Part shown: positions 34,592 through 44,029 of the stretch, piece by piece
Position numbering within the stretch: the stretch's first letter is position 1
Layout of the letters: every line of letters starts with the position of its first letter
From: an uncultured Pseudomonas sp.
GTDB taxonomy: Bacteria > Pseudomonadota > Gammaproteobacteria > Pseudomonadales > Pseudomonadaceae
Assembly (NCBI GenBank): GCA_943912755.1
Contig: CALTWF010000011.1
Location: 1-64,000 of the forward strand
Reading direction: 5' to 3'
DNA length: 64,000 nucleotides
The notes under the pieces: generated by a model
Database searches by the model: none
The model's input: the letters and a program-made list of their open reading frames with translations, nothing else
What the model was told of the DNA's origin: nothing
Program-made: the position numbers and the translations under genes

Positions 34592-35317
34592 ATGGCTAGC
34601 GTCAACGATACGACAGCAGGGGTGAACCTCAACGACGTCATCAAGGCGTCCGGGGTCAAGAGCACCTCCTCGCAATCCGGCGTCGCCTCCGCCACCAACA
34701 GTTCCACCGGTGGCCAGACCCTCGGCAAGGACGCGTTCCTGCAGCTTCTGGTAACCCAGATGCAGCATCAGAACCCCCTCGATCCGCAGGACAACAGCGA
34801 ATTCGTCGCCCAGCTGGCGCAGTTCAGCAGCCTGGAGGGCATCACCTCGCTGAACGAGTCGGTTACCGCGATTTCCAGCAACTACAAGTCGTCCCAGGCG
34901 CTGCAGGCCTCGTCCCTGGTCGGTCGCTCGGTGATCGCCCAGAGCGACAAGTCAGTGGTCGATACCAGCAAGAGCCTGAATGGCTCGGTGGTGGTGCCGC
35001 AGTCGGTCACCGACGTCAAGGTGACCATCACCGACAAGGACGGCAACACCGTGCGCACCCTCGACCTGGGCGACCAGGCCGCCGGCAATGCCGCGTTCGT
35101 CTGGGACGGCAAGAACGAGAAAGGCGAAGTGGTCGCGCCGGATACCTACACCTTCAAGGCGACCACCACGGTCGACGGCAAGGCCATGGAGATGTACACC
35201 CTGCTCCCGGCCACCGTCAGCAGCGTCACCATCAGTCAGACAGGGGGCGAGATGATGCTCAATCTCGCCGGTCTGGGCAGCGTCGCGCTGTCCAAAGTGC
35301 AAACCATCGGTATATAG
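34592..35317 (+). CDS. flgD: Flagellar hook-capping protein FlgD
   Basis: A 241-aa scaffold that caps the growing hook. The N-terminal targeting domain contains LGKDAFLQLLVTQMQHQNPLDPQDNSEFVAQLAQFSSLEGI (about residues 46-86), the best conserved part of the family. The rest has tudor-like and Fn3-like folds (DKDGNTVRTLDLGDQAAGNAAFVWDGKNEKGEVV). It is third in the flgBCDE operon and leaves the hook once FlgK is added. Confidence 0.96.
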   Translation: MASVNDTTAGVNLNDVIKASGVKSTSSQSGVASATNSSTGGQTLGKDAFLQLLVTQMQHQNPLDPQDNSEFVAQLAQFSSLEGITSLNESVTAISSNYKSSQALQASSLVGRSVIAQSDKSVVDTSKSLNGSVVVPQSVTDVKVTITDKDGNTVRTLDLGDQAAGNAAFVWDGKNEKGEVVAPDTYTFKATTTVDGKAMEMYTLLPATVSSVTISQTGGEMMLNLAGLGSVALSKVQTIGI

Positions 35318-35344
35318 AGCCGGCTAACGGCACAGGAGTGAAAG

Positions 35345-36676
35345 ATGTCCTTCAATATCGGCCTTAGCGGTCTCTATGCAGCCAGCAAGCAGCTGGACGT
35401 TACCGGCAACAACATCGCCAACGTCGCCACCACCGGCTTCAAATCCTCCCGTGCGGAATTCGAAGACGTGTACTCGGCGAGCAAGCTTGGCGTCGGCAGC
35501 AAGACCGTCGGCAACGGCGTGCGCCTCGCCGCGGTTTCCCAGCAGTTCGGCCAGGGTGACGTGAACAACACCGGCAACGTGCTGGACATGGCCATCCAGG
35601 GCCAGGGCTACTTCATCCTCAGCGACAACGGTTCGCTGAGCTATACCCGTGCCGGTGCCTTCCAGACCAACAAGGACAACTACGTCGTCACTTCCGACGG
35701 CCTGCGCCTGCAGGGTTATGCGGCCGATGAAAACGGCACCATCCTCAAGGCCGGCCTGACCGACCTGAAGATCGACACGTCGGCGCTGGCACCCAAGGCC
35801 ACCAGCCTGATCGACCAGGGCATCAACCTGAACTCCTCGGACGCCAGCATTCCGCTGCCGACCGCGACTCCGGCCGGTCCGACCTTCGTGCCGACCGACG
35901 AGACCACCTACAGCAAGAAGTTCTCGACCGAGATCTACGATAGCCAGGGTAATAAACACACCATGGAGCAGTACTATCGCAAGACCGACCAGAACACCTG
36001 GACCATGTACACCCTGGTCGACGGTCGCAACCCGCAGAACCCTGCCAGCACCGTTCCACTGACCGGCACCATGACCTTCAAGTCCGATGGCAGCATCAAC
36101 ACCATGACCGGTTCGGTCGCGCCGGACGACAGCTTCGCCGTGGTCAACAACGTGTTCACCCTGAAGGGCTGGATTCCGTCGGCGTACAACGCCACCACCG
36201 GTACCTGGACACCGAACGGTTCCGCTGCCAACCCGGACGGCATCCGCCTGGACATGAACTCGACCACCTCCTACAACACCGAGACGGCGCGCCTGTCCCA
36301 GTCCCAGGATGGTTACGCCACCGGTATCCTGTCGAGCCTGAGCATCGACTCCACCGGCGTGCTGTTCGCCAGCTTCAGCAACCAGCAGTCCCGCGCCATC
36401 GGCCAGCTGGCCATCGCCAGCTTCGCCAACGAGCAGGGCCTGGAGCAGCAGGGCGGTACCCGCTGGAAAGAGACCTACAACTCGGGTATCCCGGGTATCG
36501 ACGTACCGAAGACCGGCACCCTGGGTTCGATCGCCTCCAACTCCCTGGAAGAGTCGAACGTCAACCTGACCCAGGAGCTGGTCGAGCTGGTCAAGGCGCA
36601 GTCCAACTACCAGGCCAACGCCAAGACCATTTCCACCCAGAGCGCCATCATGCAGACCATCATCCAGATGACCTGA
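35345..36676 (+). CDS. flgE: Flagellar hook protein FlgE
   Basis: A 443-aa hook subunit. The N-terminal axial motif MSFNIGLSGLYAASKQLDVTGNNIANVATTGFKSSRAEF is followed by surface-exposed variable domains (about 90-360) rich in Thr, Ser and Asn, and then the C-terminal helix NVNLTQELVELVKAQSNYQANAKTISTQSAIMQTIIQMT. A good ribosome site (CAGGAG) lies 7 nt before the ATG. It is last in the flgB operon. The gap that follows has only an imperfect hairpin, so termination there is uncertain. Confidence 0.96.
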   Translation: MSFNIGLSGLYAASKQLDVTGNNIANVATTGFKSSRAEFEDVYSASKLGVGSKTVGNGVRLAAVSQQFGQGDVNNTGNVLDMAIQGQGYFILSDNGSLSYTRAGAFQTNKDNYVVTSDGLRLQGYAADENGTILKAGLTDLKIDTSALAPKATSLIDQGINLNSSDASIPLPTATPAGPTFVPTDETTYSKKFSTEIYDSQGNKHTMEQYYRKTDQNTWTMYTLVDGRNPQNPASTVPLTGTMTFKSDGSINTMTGSVAPDDSFAVVNNVFTLKGWIPSAYNATTGTWTPNGSAANPDGIRLDMNSTTSYNTETARLSQSQDGYATGILSSLSIDSTGVLFASFSNQQSRAIGQLAIASFANEQGLEQQGGTRWKETYNSGIPGIDVPKTGTLGSIASNSLEESNVNLTQELVELVKAQSNYQANAKTISTQSAIMQTIIQMT

Positions 36677-36756
36677 TGCTGGCTCTGGCTGGATAGTGTG
36701 GTGAGGCGAGCCCCTTCCCGATTCGGGCGGGGGTTCGTCGTTTCAGTGAGGTGGAA

Positions 36757-36939
36757 ATGAAGCGCTATCTGATTGTCGGGTTGCTGGTTGTGCTGGCGGG
36801 CCAGGCGGTTGCCGCCATGGCTCCCTGGTATCGCTGGGAAAGCCAGGCGGACGGGCGCCTGGTCTGTTCCCAGCATGCGCCGGGGGAGGGGTGGCGGCGA
36901 TTCGCCGGACCTTTCAACAATGCCGGGTGCCGGCCCTGA
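36757..36939 (+). CDS. Small secreted protein between flgE and flgF, unknown function
   Basis: A 60-aa protein with a signal peptide (MKRYLIVGLLVVLAGQAVAA, cleavage near residue 20). The mature peptide of about 40 residues is aromatic-rich, with two Cys (LVCSQ and AGCRP) that could pair in the periplasm. GAGGTGG lies just before the ATG, supporting translation. I do not recognise it. Its place between the flgE and flgF operons hints at a flagellar or envelope role, but nothing in the sequence proves this. Confidence 0.6.
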   Translation: MKRYLIVGLLVVLAGQAVAAMAPWYRWESQADGRLVCSQHAPGEGWRRFAGPFNNAGCRP

Positions 36940-36966
36940 TTCCATGACCCGGGCAAGGGCGGAATC

Positions 36967-36983
36967 TTGCCGCTTTCCGGCAA
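36967..36983 (+). promoter_or_regulatory. Inverted repeat upstream of the flgF promoter, candidate activator site
   Basis: TTGCCG-N5-CGGCAA (within CTTGCCG/CGGCAAG, 36966-36984), about 98 nt before the -24 element of flgF. A TTGCCG-N4-CGGCAA repeat precedes the flgB promoter. Confidence 0.45.
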
Positions 36984-37080
36984 GCGCGCCGCCGATAATT
37001 TGTCTTCTGTCTCTGTCGCGCCTTTTCCCGGAACCGGCAAAACTCCGAAAACATGGGGCTTTTGTGCCCTGTTAAAAATC

Positions 37081-37095
37081 TGGTTCGAAAATTGC
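37081..37095 (+). promoter_or_regulatory. Sigma54 promoter of flgFGHIJKL
   Basis: TGGTTC (37081-37086), 5 nt, TTGC (37092-37095), followed by TT. GG and GC spacing is correct. The predicted start is near 37107, 49 nt before flgF. Confidence 0.8.
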
Positions 37096-37155
37096 TTCCA
37101 TCGAACGACAGCAGCGGTGAACGGCAAGTGTTCGCCAGCCCAGCGGAGGAAGACT

Positions 37156-37896
37156 GTGGACAAGATGCTTTACGTGGCCATGACCGGCGCCAGCCAGAAC
37201 GCGCTGGCGCAAAAGGCCCATGCCAACAACCTGGCGAACATTTCCACCAGCGGTTTCCAGCGCGACCTGGAGCAGGCGCGTTCGATGCCGGTATTCGGTG
37301 ACAGCTTTCCGTCGCGGGCCTATGCCATGACCGAGCGCCCGGCGACCGATTTCACTCCCGGTGCCCTGCAGGAAACCGGGCGCGACCTGGATATCGCCAT
37401 CGGTGGCGACGGGTTCATCGCCGTGCAGGCGCCGGACGGTAGCGAGGCCTATGTGCGCACCGCCAGCCTGAACATCGACGCGGTCGGCCTCCTGCGCGCC
37501 GGCAACGGCATGCCGGTGATGGGCAATGGTGGTCCGATCGCGGTGCCGCCGGAGCAGAAGATCGAAGTCGGCCAGGACGGCACCATCACCATCCGCGCCA
37601 TGGGCGAAGGCCCGCGGGTGATGGCCGAGGTCGACCGCATCAAGCTGGTCAACCCCGACCTGAAGACCATGACCAAGGGGCTCGACGGCCTGATCCACAC
37701 CAAGAGTGGCCAGCCCGCCGACGCCGATGCCAACGTGCAGGTGGTGTCCGGTTTCCTTGAGGCCAGCAACGTCAATGCCGTCGAGGAAATGACCTCGGTG
37801 CTGGCACTGGCCCGGCAGTTCGAGCTGCACGTAAAGATGATGAACACGGCCAAGGAAGGCGACGAAGCCATGGCTCGGGTTTTGCAAATCAGCTAA
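37156..37896 (+). CDS. flgF: Flagellar proximal rod protein FlgF
   Basis: A 246-aa rod protein. The family N-terminus is VDKMLYVAMTGASQNALAQKAHANNLANISTSGFQRDLE, and the C-terminal axial helix is GFLEASNVNAVEEMTSVLALARQFELHVKMMNTAKEGDEAMARVLQ. Initiation is GTG at 37156 with GGAGGAA upstream; the frame continues to 36967 but that part covers the sigma54 promoter and is rejected. It is the first gene of the second axial operon. Confidence 0.95.
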   Translation: MDKMLYVAMTGASQNALAQKAHANNLANISTSGFQRDLEQARSMPVFGDSFPSRAYAMTERPATDFTPGALQETGRDLDIAIGGDGFIAVQAPDGSEAYVRTASLNIDAVGLLRAGNGMPVMGNGGPIAVPPEQKIEVGQDGTITIRAMGEGPRVMAEVDRIKLVNPDLKTMTKGLDGLIHTKSGQPADADANVQVVSGFLEASNVNAVEEMTSVLALARQFELHVKMMNTAKEGDEAMARVLQIS

Positions 37897-37942
37897 TTGA
37901 CACAGGCGTAGCGCCGTAAAACAGGCGCACCAGGAGAACAGC

Positions 37943-38728
37943 ATGCTTCCGGCTCTTTGGGTCAGTAAAACCGGTCTGTCCGCCCAGGACACAAACCTGA
38001 CCGTCATTTCCAACAACCTGGCCAACGTATCGACCACTGGCTTCAAGCGTGATCGCGCCGAATTCCAGGACCTGCTCTACCAGGTCAAGCGCCAGCCCGG
38101 CGCCCAGTCGACCCAGGACAGCGAGCTGCCGTCGGGTCTGCAGGTCGGTACCGGTGTGCGCATCGTCGGCACCCAGAAAAACTTCATGACCGGCAGCCTG
38201 CAGACCACCGAGAACCCGCTCGACCTCGCGGTCAACGGTCGTGGCTTCTTCCAGGTTCTGCAGCCGGATGGCACCGTTTCCTACACCCGTGACGGTACCT
38301 TCCACCTGAACTCCGACGGCCAGATCGTCACCGCCAATGGCTTCGCCCTGGAGCCGGCCATCGTCGTGCCGCCGGATGCGCAGACCTTCACCGTCGGCCA
38401 GGACGGCACCGTATCGATCACCACCGCCGGCAACCCGGCGGCGCAGATCATCGGCAACATCCAGACCGCCGACTTCATCAACCCGGCCGGCCTGCAGTCG
38501 CAGGGTGGCAACCTGTTCCTGGAAACCGCCGCCAGCGGCGCGCCGCAGATCGGTACCCCGGGCCTCAACGGCTTCGGTACCACCATGCAGCAGACCCTGG
38601 AGAACTCCAACGTCAGCACCGTGGAAGAACTGGTCAACATGATCACTACCCAGCGTGCCTACGAGATGAACTCCAAGGTGATTTCCACCGCCGACCAGAT
38701 GCTGTCGTACGTCACGCAGAATCTGTAA
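37943..38728 (+). CDS. flgG: Flagellar distal rod protein FlgG
   Basis: A 261-aa distal rod subunit. The N-terminal axial motif is LSAQDTNLTVISNNLANVSTTGFKRDRAEFQDLLYQ (about residues 13-48), with the FlgG-specific loop following, central DLAVNGRGFFQVLQPDGTVSYTRDG, and C-terminal NSNVSTVEELVNMITTQRAYEMNSKVISTADQMLSYVTQNL. AGGAGAA precedes the ATG. It lies 46 nt after flgF. A 136-bp palindromic element separates it from flgH. Confidence 0.96.
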   Translation: MLPALWVSKTGLSAQDTNLTVISNNLANVSTTGFKRDRAEFQDLLYQVKRQPGAQSTQDSELPSGLQVGTGVRIVGTQKNFMTGSLQTTENPLDLAVNGRGFFQVLQPDGTVSYTRDGTFHLNSDGQIVTANGFALEPAIVVPPDAQTFTVGQDGTVSITTAGNPAAQIIGNIQTADFINPAGLQSQGGNLFLETAASGAPQIGTPGLNGFGTTMQQTLENSNVSTVEELVNMITTQRAYEMNSKVISTADQMLSYVTQNL

Positions 38729-38745
38729 TCGCATAGTTAAAAGGG

Positions 38746-38881
38746 TTTGCATGAGAAGTGCCTGCGCGGCGAGCAGGCAAGGCGAAAACAGGCGAGGAAG
38801 CGGAGTTGACTGGTTGTCAATGAGCATTCCGAGCCTGTTTTCAACGCAGCATGGTCGTTGCGCAGGTGCTTCTCATGCAAA
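38746..38881. repeat. Large nested palindromic element between flgG and flgH
   Basis: The outer arms (38746-38767 and 38860-38881) match at 20 of 22 positions. Inside, GAAAACAGGC/GCCTGTTTTC (38784-38793/38833-38842) pair perfectly, and TTGAC/GTCAA closes a short loop. RNA would fold into one long hairpin. It resembles hairpin repeats scattered in pseudomonad genomes. It differs from the REP elements in the same window. Confidence 0.75.
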
Positions 38882-38920
38882 GCCATTTCGCTCCATTCGT
38901 TGCACCGTGAGGTCAGAGTC

Positions 38921-39616
38921 ATGAGCCGTTTGTTGTCTGTTTTCGCCCTGGGGGGGGTTGTGTTGCTGGCTGGTTGCGTGGGACCGACGCCCAAGCCCAA
39001 CGATCCGTACTACGCGCCGGTATTGCCGCGTACGCCCCTGCCGGCGGCCGCCAACAACGGCTCGATCTACCAGGCCGGTTTCGACCAGAACCTGTACAGC
39101 GACCGCAAGGCGTTCCGGGTTGGTGACATCATCACCATCACCCTCAACGAGCGGACCCAGGCGAGCAAGAACGCCAACTCGCAGATCGACAAGGACAGCA
39201 ACGCCAATATCGGCCTGACCTCGCTGTTCGGCTCCAGCCTGACCACCAACAACCCGATCGGCGGCAACGATCTCAGCCTCAGCGCAGGCTACAGCGGCGA
39301 GCGTGGAACCAAGGGCGATGCCAAGTCGGCGCAGAGCAATACCCTGACCGGTTCGATCACCGTGACCGTGGCCGACGTGCTGCCCAACGGCATCATCGCC
39401 GTGCGTGGCGAGAAGTGGATGACCCTGAACACCGGTGACGAACTGGTACGCATCGCCGGGCTGGTCCGTGCCGACGACATCAGCACCGACAACACCGTGC
39501 CCTCGACCCGGGTTGCCGATGCGCGCATCACCTATTCCGGTACCGGGGCCTTCGCCGACGCCAGTCAGCCGGGCTGGTTCGACCGCTTCTTCCTCAGCCC
39601 GCTGTTCCCGTTCTAG
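38921..39616 (+). CDS. flgH: Flagellar L-ring lipoprotein FlgH
   Basis: A 231-aa outer-membrane lipoprotein forming the L ring. The signal peptide ends in the lipobox LLAGC (Cys near residue 20), where lipid is attached. The mature part holds [42 protein letters not shown] and ends in typical beta-rich segments ([43 protein letters not shown]). GAGG precedes the ATG at 38921; the 21-codon upstream extension runs into the palindrome and is rejected. Confidence 0.96.
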   Translation: MSRLLSVFALGGVVLLAGCVGPTPKPNDPYYAPVLPRTPLPAAANNGSIYQAGFDQNLYSDRKAFRVGDIITITLNERTQASKNANSQIDKDSNANIGLTSLFGSSLTTNNPIGGNDLSLSAGYSGERGTKGDAKSAQSNTLTGSITVTVADVLPNGIIAVRGEKWMTLNTGDELVRIAGLVRADDISTDNTVPSTRVADARITYSGTGAFADASQPGWFDRFFLSPLFPF

Positions 39617-39628
39617 GTCCGGATGCCC

Positions 39629-40738
39629 ATGCCCAACTTCAAGCAACTCGTCGCAGCGACCCTTCTGCTGGCCTCGGCGTTCAGCGCCCAGGCCGAGCGC
39701 CTGAAGGACATCGCCAGCATTTCCGGCGTGCGCTCCAACCAGTTGATCGGCTATGGCCTGGTGGTGGGGTTGAACGGTACGGGTGACCAGACCACCCAGA
39801 CCCCGTTCACCCTGCAGACCTTCAACAACATGCTCTCGCAGTTCGGCATCAAGGTGCCGGCGGGTTCGGGCAACGTGCAGTTGAAAAACGTCGCCGCGGT
39901 ATCGGTACATGCCGACCTGCCGCCGTTCGCCAAGCCGGGGCAGGTGGTGGATATCACCGTGTCCTCGATCGGCAACTCCAAGAGCCTGCGTGGCGGCAGC
40001 CTGCTCATGACCCCACTGAAAGGTATCGACGGCAACGTCTACGCCATTGCCCAAGGCAACCTGGTGGTGGGCGGTTTCGACGCCGAGGGGCGTGATGGCT
40101 CGAAGATCACCGTCAACGTTCCGTCGGCGGGCCGGATTCCTGGTGGTGCTTCGGTGGAGCGTGCCGTGCCCAGCGGTTTCAACCAGGGCAACAGCCTGAC
40201 CCTGAATCTCAACCGCCCGGACTTCACCACCGCCAAGCGCATCGTCGACAAGGTCAACGAACTGCTCGGCCCGGGTGTCGCCCAGGCCGTGGACGGTGGT
40301 TCGGTGCGGGTCACCGCGCCCCTCGATCCGGGCCAGCGCGTCGACTACCTGTCGATCCTGGAAAACCTCGAAATCGATCCGGGCCAGGCGGTAGCCAAGG
40401 TCATCATCAACTCGCGTACCGGCACCATCGTCATCGGCCAGAACGTCAAGGTGTCGCCGGCGGCGGTGACCCACGGCAGCCTGACCGTGACCATCACCGA
40501 AGACCCGATCGTCAGCCAGCCGGGTCCATTCTCCAATGGCCAGACCGCAGTGGTCCCGCGTTCCCGGGTCAACGCCGAGCAGGAAGCCAAGCCGATGTTC
40601 AAGTTCGGCCCGGGCACCACGCTCGACGAGATCGTCCGTGCCGTCAACCAGGTGGGCGCCGCGCCCAGCGACCTGATGGCGATCCTCGAAGCCCTGAAGC
40701 AGGCCGGCGCGTTGCAGGCCGACCTGATCGTGATCTGA
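39629..40738 (+). CDS. flgI: Flagellar P-ring protein FlgI
   Basis: A 369-aa periplasmic ring protein with a Sec signal peptide (cleaved after AFSAQA, near residue 22). The mature start [33 protein letters not shown] is highly conserved, and the end is the typical [47 protein letters not shown]. The second ATG (39629, MPNFKQL) gives the family length; an ATG two codons earlier is possible. It needs FlgA for assembly and lies 12 nt after flgH. Confidence 0.96.
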   Translation: MPNFKQLVAATLLLASAFSAQAERLKDIASISGVRSNQLIGYGLVVGLNGTGDQTTQTPFTLQTFNNMLSQFGIKVPAGSGNVQLKNVAAVSVHADLPPFAKPGQVVDITVSSIGNSKSLRGGSLLMTPLKGIDGNVYAIAQGNLVVGGFDAEGRDGSKITVNVPSAGRIPGGASVERAVPSGFNQGNSLTLNLNRPDFTTAKRIVDKVNELLGPGVAQAVDGGSVRVTAPLDPGQRVDYLSILENLEIDPGQAVAKVIINSRTGTIVIGQNVKVSPAAVTHGSLTVTITEDPIVSQPGPFSNGQTAVVPRSRVNAEQEAKPMFKFGPGTTLDEIVRAVNQVGAAPSDLMAILEALKQAGALQADLIVI

Positions 40739-40750
40739 GGATCGGCACCC

Positions 40751-41956
40751 ATGGACCTGCCCAAGAGCACGATGTTCAGCACCGCCGACAGCGGTGCCTA
40801 TACCGACCTCAATCGCCTCAACTCGCTGAAGGTGGGTGATCGCGACAGCGAGGGCAACCTGCGCAAGGTGGCCCAGGAATTCGAGTCGTTGTTCCTCAAC
40901 GAAATGCTCAAGTCGGTGCGTTCGGCCACCGACGTGCTGGCCAAGGACAACCCGCTCAACACCGAAACCACCAAGCAGTACCAGTCGATGTACGACCAGC
41001 AGCTGGCGGTGAGCCTGTCCCGCGAAGGGGGCGGTATCGGCCTGCAGGACGTGCTGATGCGCCAGTTGTCCAAGCAGAAGTCCAGCGGCGTCAACACCAG
41101 CCCGTTCCCCCGCGTGGATACCGAGCAGCGTGCGCTGTGGGCGAGCAAGGTGGCGGAGCCGGCGCGCAAGGCCGAAGAAACCGCCAGCGCCCGCAACGAT
41201 GTCGCCGCCCTCAACTCACGGCGCCTGGCCTTGCCGGGCAAGCTCACCGACCGTTTGCTGGCGGGCATCGTACCGTCGGCCAACGGCACGGCCGCGACCA
41301 CCAATACCGCCGCCATTCCGGGGCGCACCACGGCCATGACCGACGCTGTGGTGAAGGGCGACTGGGAGCCGGCGCAAACCTTCGCCGCACCCGGTTCGTC
41401 GATGCGCATCTACGGTCGCGCGGTGGCCCAGCCGCCACTGGCGCCGGCGAAGAAAGCCTTCGATTCCAGCGACGATTTCGTCGCCACCATGCTGCCGATG
41501 GCCGAGCAGGCGGCCAGGCGCATCGGCGTCGATCCGCGCTACCTGGTAGCCCAGGCCGCCCTGGAAACCGGTTGGGGCAAGTCGGTCATGCGTGCCTCCG
41601 ATGGCAGCAGCAGCCACAACCTGTTCGGTATCAAGGCCAGCGGCAACTGGCAGGGCGATTCGGCGCGGGCGATCACCAGCGAGTTCCGCGACGGCCAGTT
41701 CGTCAAGGAGACAGCGGCGTTCCGTTCCTACGATTCCTACCAGGACAGCTTCCACGATCTGGTCAGCCTGCTGCAGAACAATTCGCGCTATCAAGATGCG
41801 GTGAAGTCGGCCGATAACCCGGAACAATTCGTGAGAGAACTGCAAAAGGCCGGGTACGCCACCGACCCGAACTACGCCAGCAAGATCTCGCAGATCGCAA
41901 AACAGATGAAGTCGTACGAAAGCTACGCGGCGATTAGCCCAACTACGAAACTATAA
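40751..41956 (+). CDS. flgJ: Peptidoglycan hydrolase and rod cap FlgJ
   Basis: A 401-aa two-domain protein. The N-terminal rod-binding domain (about residues 25-115) includes VAQEFESLFLNEMLKSVRSAT. An Ala/Thr/Arg-rich linker joins it to the C-terminal glucosaminidase domain (GH73, about 245-395), with the catalytic Glu in AQAALETGWGKS and the downstream HNLFGIKASGNWQGDSA. It opens the cell wall for the rod and caps rod assembly. GAGG lies upstream of the ATG, 12 nt after flgI. Confidence 0.96.
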   Translation: MDLPKSTMFSTADSGAYTDLNRLNSLKVGDRDSEGNLRKVAQEFESLFLNEMLKSVRSATDVLAKDNPLNTETTKQYQSMYDQQLAVSLSREGGGIGLQDVLMRQLSKQKSSGVNTSPFPRVDTEQRALWASKVAEPARKAEETASARNDVAALNSRRLALPGKLTDRLLAGIVPSANGTAATTNTAAIPGRTTAMTDAVVKGDWEPAQTFAAPGSSMRIYGRAVAQPPLAPAKKAFDSSDDFVATMLPMAEQAARRIGVDPRYLVAQAALETGWGKSVMRASDGSSSHNLFGIKASGNWQGDSARAITSEFRDGQFVKETAAFRSYDSYQDSFHDLVSLLQNNSRYQDAVKSADNPEQFVRELQKAGYATDPNYASKISQIAKQMKSYESYAAISPTTKL

Positions 41957-41966
41957 GGTTTGAACC

Positions 41967-44015
41967 ATGGCGAGTTTGATCAGCATCGGGATGTCGGGAC
42001 TTGCGGCCGCCCAGTCGGGCCTGCATACCACGGGTAACAACATTTCCAACGCCGATGTTGCCGGCTATTCGCGCCAGCAGAACGTCCAGACCACGGCCGG
42101 CTCGATCCGCTATGGCCAGGTGTTCATCGGCTCCGGGACCACCCTGGCCGACGTGCGCCGGGTGTACAACGCCTTCCTCGACAACCAGCTGCAGACCAGT
42201 ACCTCGCTGAACAGCGACGCGGCGTCCTACCTGAGCCAGATCAGCTCGGTGGACAACCTGCTGTCGGACGCCAACACCGGTGTCACCGGTGCCCTGAAGA
42301 ACTTCTTCACCGCGCTCCAGGGCCTGTCGGCCAAGCCCAACGACGACGCCTCGCGGCAGTTGCTGCTGACCAACGCCGAAGCGCTGGCCAACCGCTTCAA
42401 CACCATCAGCTCGCAGTTCAAGGAACAGAACAGCAACATCAACGGCAACCTCAAGTCGATGACCGAGCAGGTCAACAATCTGGCCAATACCGTTGCCGCG
42501 CTGAACGAGCAGATCGCCAAGGTCGCCGCGGTCAATGGCCAGCCCAACGACCTGATGGACCAGCGCGACGAGACCATTCGCCAGCTCAACGAGCTGGTCG
42601 GCGTGCAGACCACCAACCGCAACGGCAATATCGACGTGACCCTGGCCAACGGCCAGTCCCTGGTCCTCGGCACCAGCGTCAACGCCCTCAGCGTGGTGAC
42701 CAGCACCACCGACCCGAGCCAGGTGTCGATCAAGCTGGCCTACAACAACACCACCGTGGACGTGACCAACTCCCTCACCGGTGGCGAGATCGGCGGCCTG
42801 CTGCGCTATCGCAAGGAAACCCTGATCCCGGCGCAGAACGAGATCGGTCGCCTGGCGCTGGTCATGGCCGACAAGATGAACACCCAGCTGGCCCAGGGTA
42901 TCGACAAGAACGGCGAATTCGGCTCGGCCCTGTTCAACGACATCAACAGCGCCGCCGACATGGCCGGGCGCAGTCTTGCCATGACCGGCAACAGCACCGG
43001 CTCCGGCAACCTCGACGTGGTCATCAAGGACACCGGGCTGCTGAGCACCAGTGACTACCAGGTGACCTTCACCAGCGCCACCAGCTACACCGTGCGCAAG
43101 CTGCCGGACAACACCAGCATGGGCAGCTTCGACCTCAACGACGATCCGCAGCCGGTGATCGACGGCTTCAGCCTCAACCTCAACGGCGGCGCGGTCAGTG
43201 CCGGCGACAGCTTCAAGATCACCCCGACCCGCAACGGCGCGGCCAATCTCGACGTGGTCATGACCGACTCGAAGAAGCTGGCCATGGCCGCACCGCTGAC
43301 CGCCACCGCTGGCGGCAGCAACACCGGGACCGGCGTGATCGCCCAGCCGGTGCTGACCTCGGTCCTCGATATCGCCGACCCGGCCCAGCGCCTGGAGTTG
43401 CAGAACGGCATCAAGTATTCCACCCCGGTACGCCTGGTCTTCGGCGACAGCACCGTCTCCCCGCAGACCTACCAGGTGGTGGACTCCAAGGGTACCGCCA
43501 TCGGTAACGGCACCTTCCTGCCAGGGCAGAGCAACAAACTGCAGATCAATGTGCCCATGGTCGATTCCAGTGGCGCGCCGGTGCTCGACGGCAACAACGT
43601 ACAGAAGACCTTCAGTTTCACCATCGATGTCAGCGGTGCGCCGAAGACCAACGACAGCTTCACCGTGTCCCTGACCGGTTCGGCGTCTTCGGATAACCGC
43701 AACGGCCTCAGCCTGCTGGAACTGCAGAACAAGCAGACCGTCGACGTCGGCAGCGCCACCAAGGGCGTCAGCCTGACCGATGCCTACGGCAAGCTGGTGG
43801 AAAGCGTCGGCGCCAAGACCAAGCAGGCGCAGATGGACAGCTCGGCCACCGAGGCCATCCTGACCCAGGCCAAGGCCTCGCGCGATTCCCTGTCCGGCGT
43901 ACAGCTGGATGAAGAGGCGTCCAATCTGGTCAAGTACCAGCAGTACTACACGGCATCGTCGCAGATCATCAAGGCGGCGCAGCAAATGTTCGACACCTTG
44001 ATCGGTTCACTTTAA
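41967..44015 (+). CDS. flgK: Hook-filament junction protein FlgK (HAP1)
   Basis: A 682-aa junction protein between hook and filament. The N-terminal motif is SGLAAAQSGLHTTGNNISNADVAGYSRQQNV, and the C-terminal axial helix is EEASNLVKYQQYYTASSQIIKAAQQMFDTLIGSL. The large Thr/Ser/Asn-rich central region (about 200-600) forms outer domains of variable sequence. It is exported with FlgN, encoded at 26.9-27.4 kb, and lies 10 nt after flgJ. Confidence 0.96.
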   Translation: MASLISIGMSGLAAAQSGLHTTGNNISNADVAGYSRQQNVQTTAGSIRYGQVFIGSGTTLADVRRVYNAFLDNQLQTSTSLNSDAASYLSQISSVDNLLSDANTGVTGALKNFFTALQGLSAKPNDDASRQLLLTNAEALANRFNTISSQFKEQNSNINGNLKSMTEQVNNLANTVAALNEQIAKVAAVNGQPNDLMDQRDETIRQLNELVGVQTTNRNGNIDVTLANGQSLVLGTSVNALSVVTSTTDPSQVSIKLAYNNTTVDVTNSLTGGEIGGLLRYRKETLIPAQNEIGRLALVMADKMNTQLAQGIDKNGEFGSALFNDINSAADMAGRSLAMTGNSTGSGNLDVVIKDTGLLSTSDYQVTFTSATSYTVRKLPDNTSMGSFDLNDDPQPVIDGFSLNLNGGAVSAGDSFKITPTRNGAANLDVVMTDSKKLAMAAPLTATAGGSNTGTGVIAQPVLTSVLDIADPAQRLELQNGIKYSTPVRLVFGDSTVSPQTYQVVDSKGTAIGNGTFLPGQSNKLQINVPMVDSSGAPVLDGNNVQKTFSFTIDVSGAPKTNDSFTVSLTGSASSDNRNGLSLLELQNKQTVDVGSATKGVSLTDAYGKLVESVGAKTKQAQMDSSATEAILTQAKASRDSLSGVQLDEEASNLVKYQQYYTASSQIIKAAQQMFDTLIGSL

Positions 44016-44029
44016 AGGAGACGTAGACC

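Noticed and set aside
36677..36756. Imperfect GC-rich hairpin after flgE as a terminator
   Set aside because: The stem has mismatches and no T run follows, so I did not call it.
36991..36998. GCCGATAA, a perfect sigma28 -10 box upstream of flgF
   Set aside because: No TAAA-type -35 box lies 15-16 nt upstream. The sigma54 element at 37081 explains flgF better.
41943..43985. 680-aa minus-strand frame over flgK
   Set aside because: It is a shadow of the conserved flgK gene.
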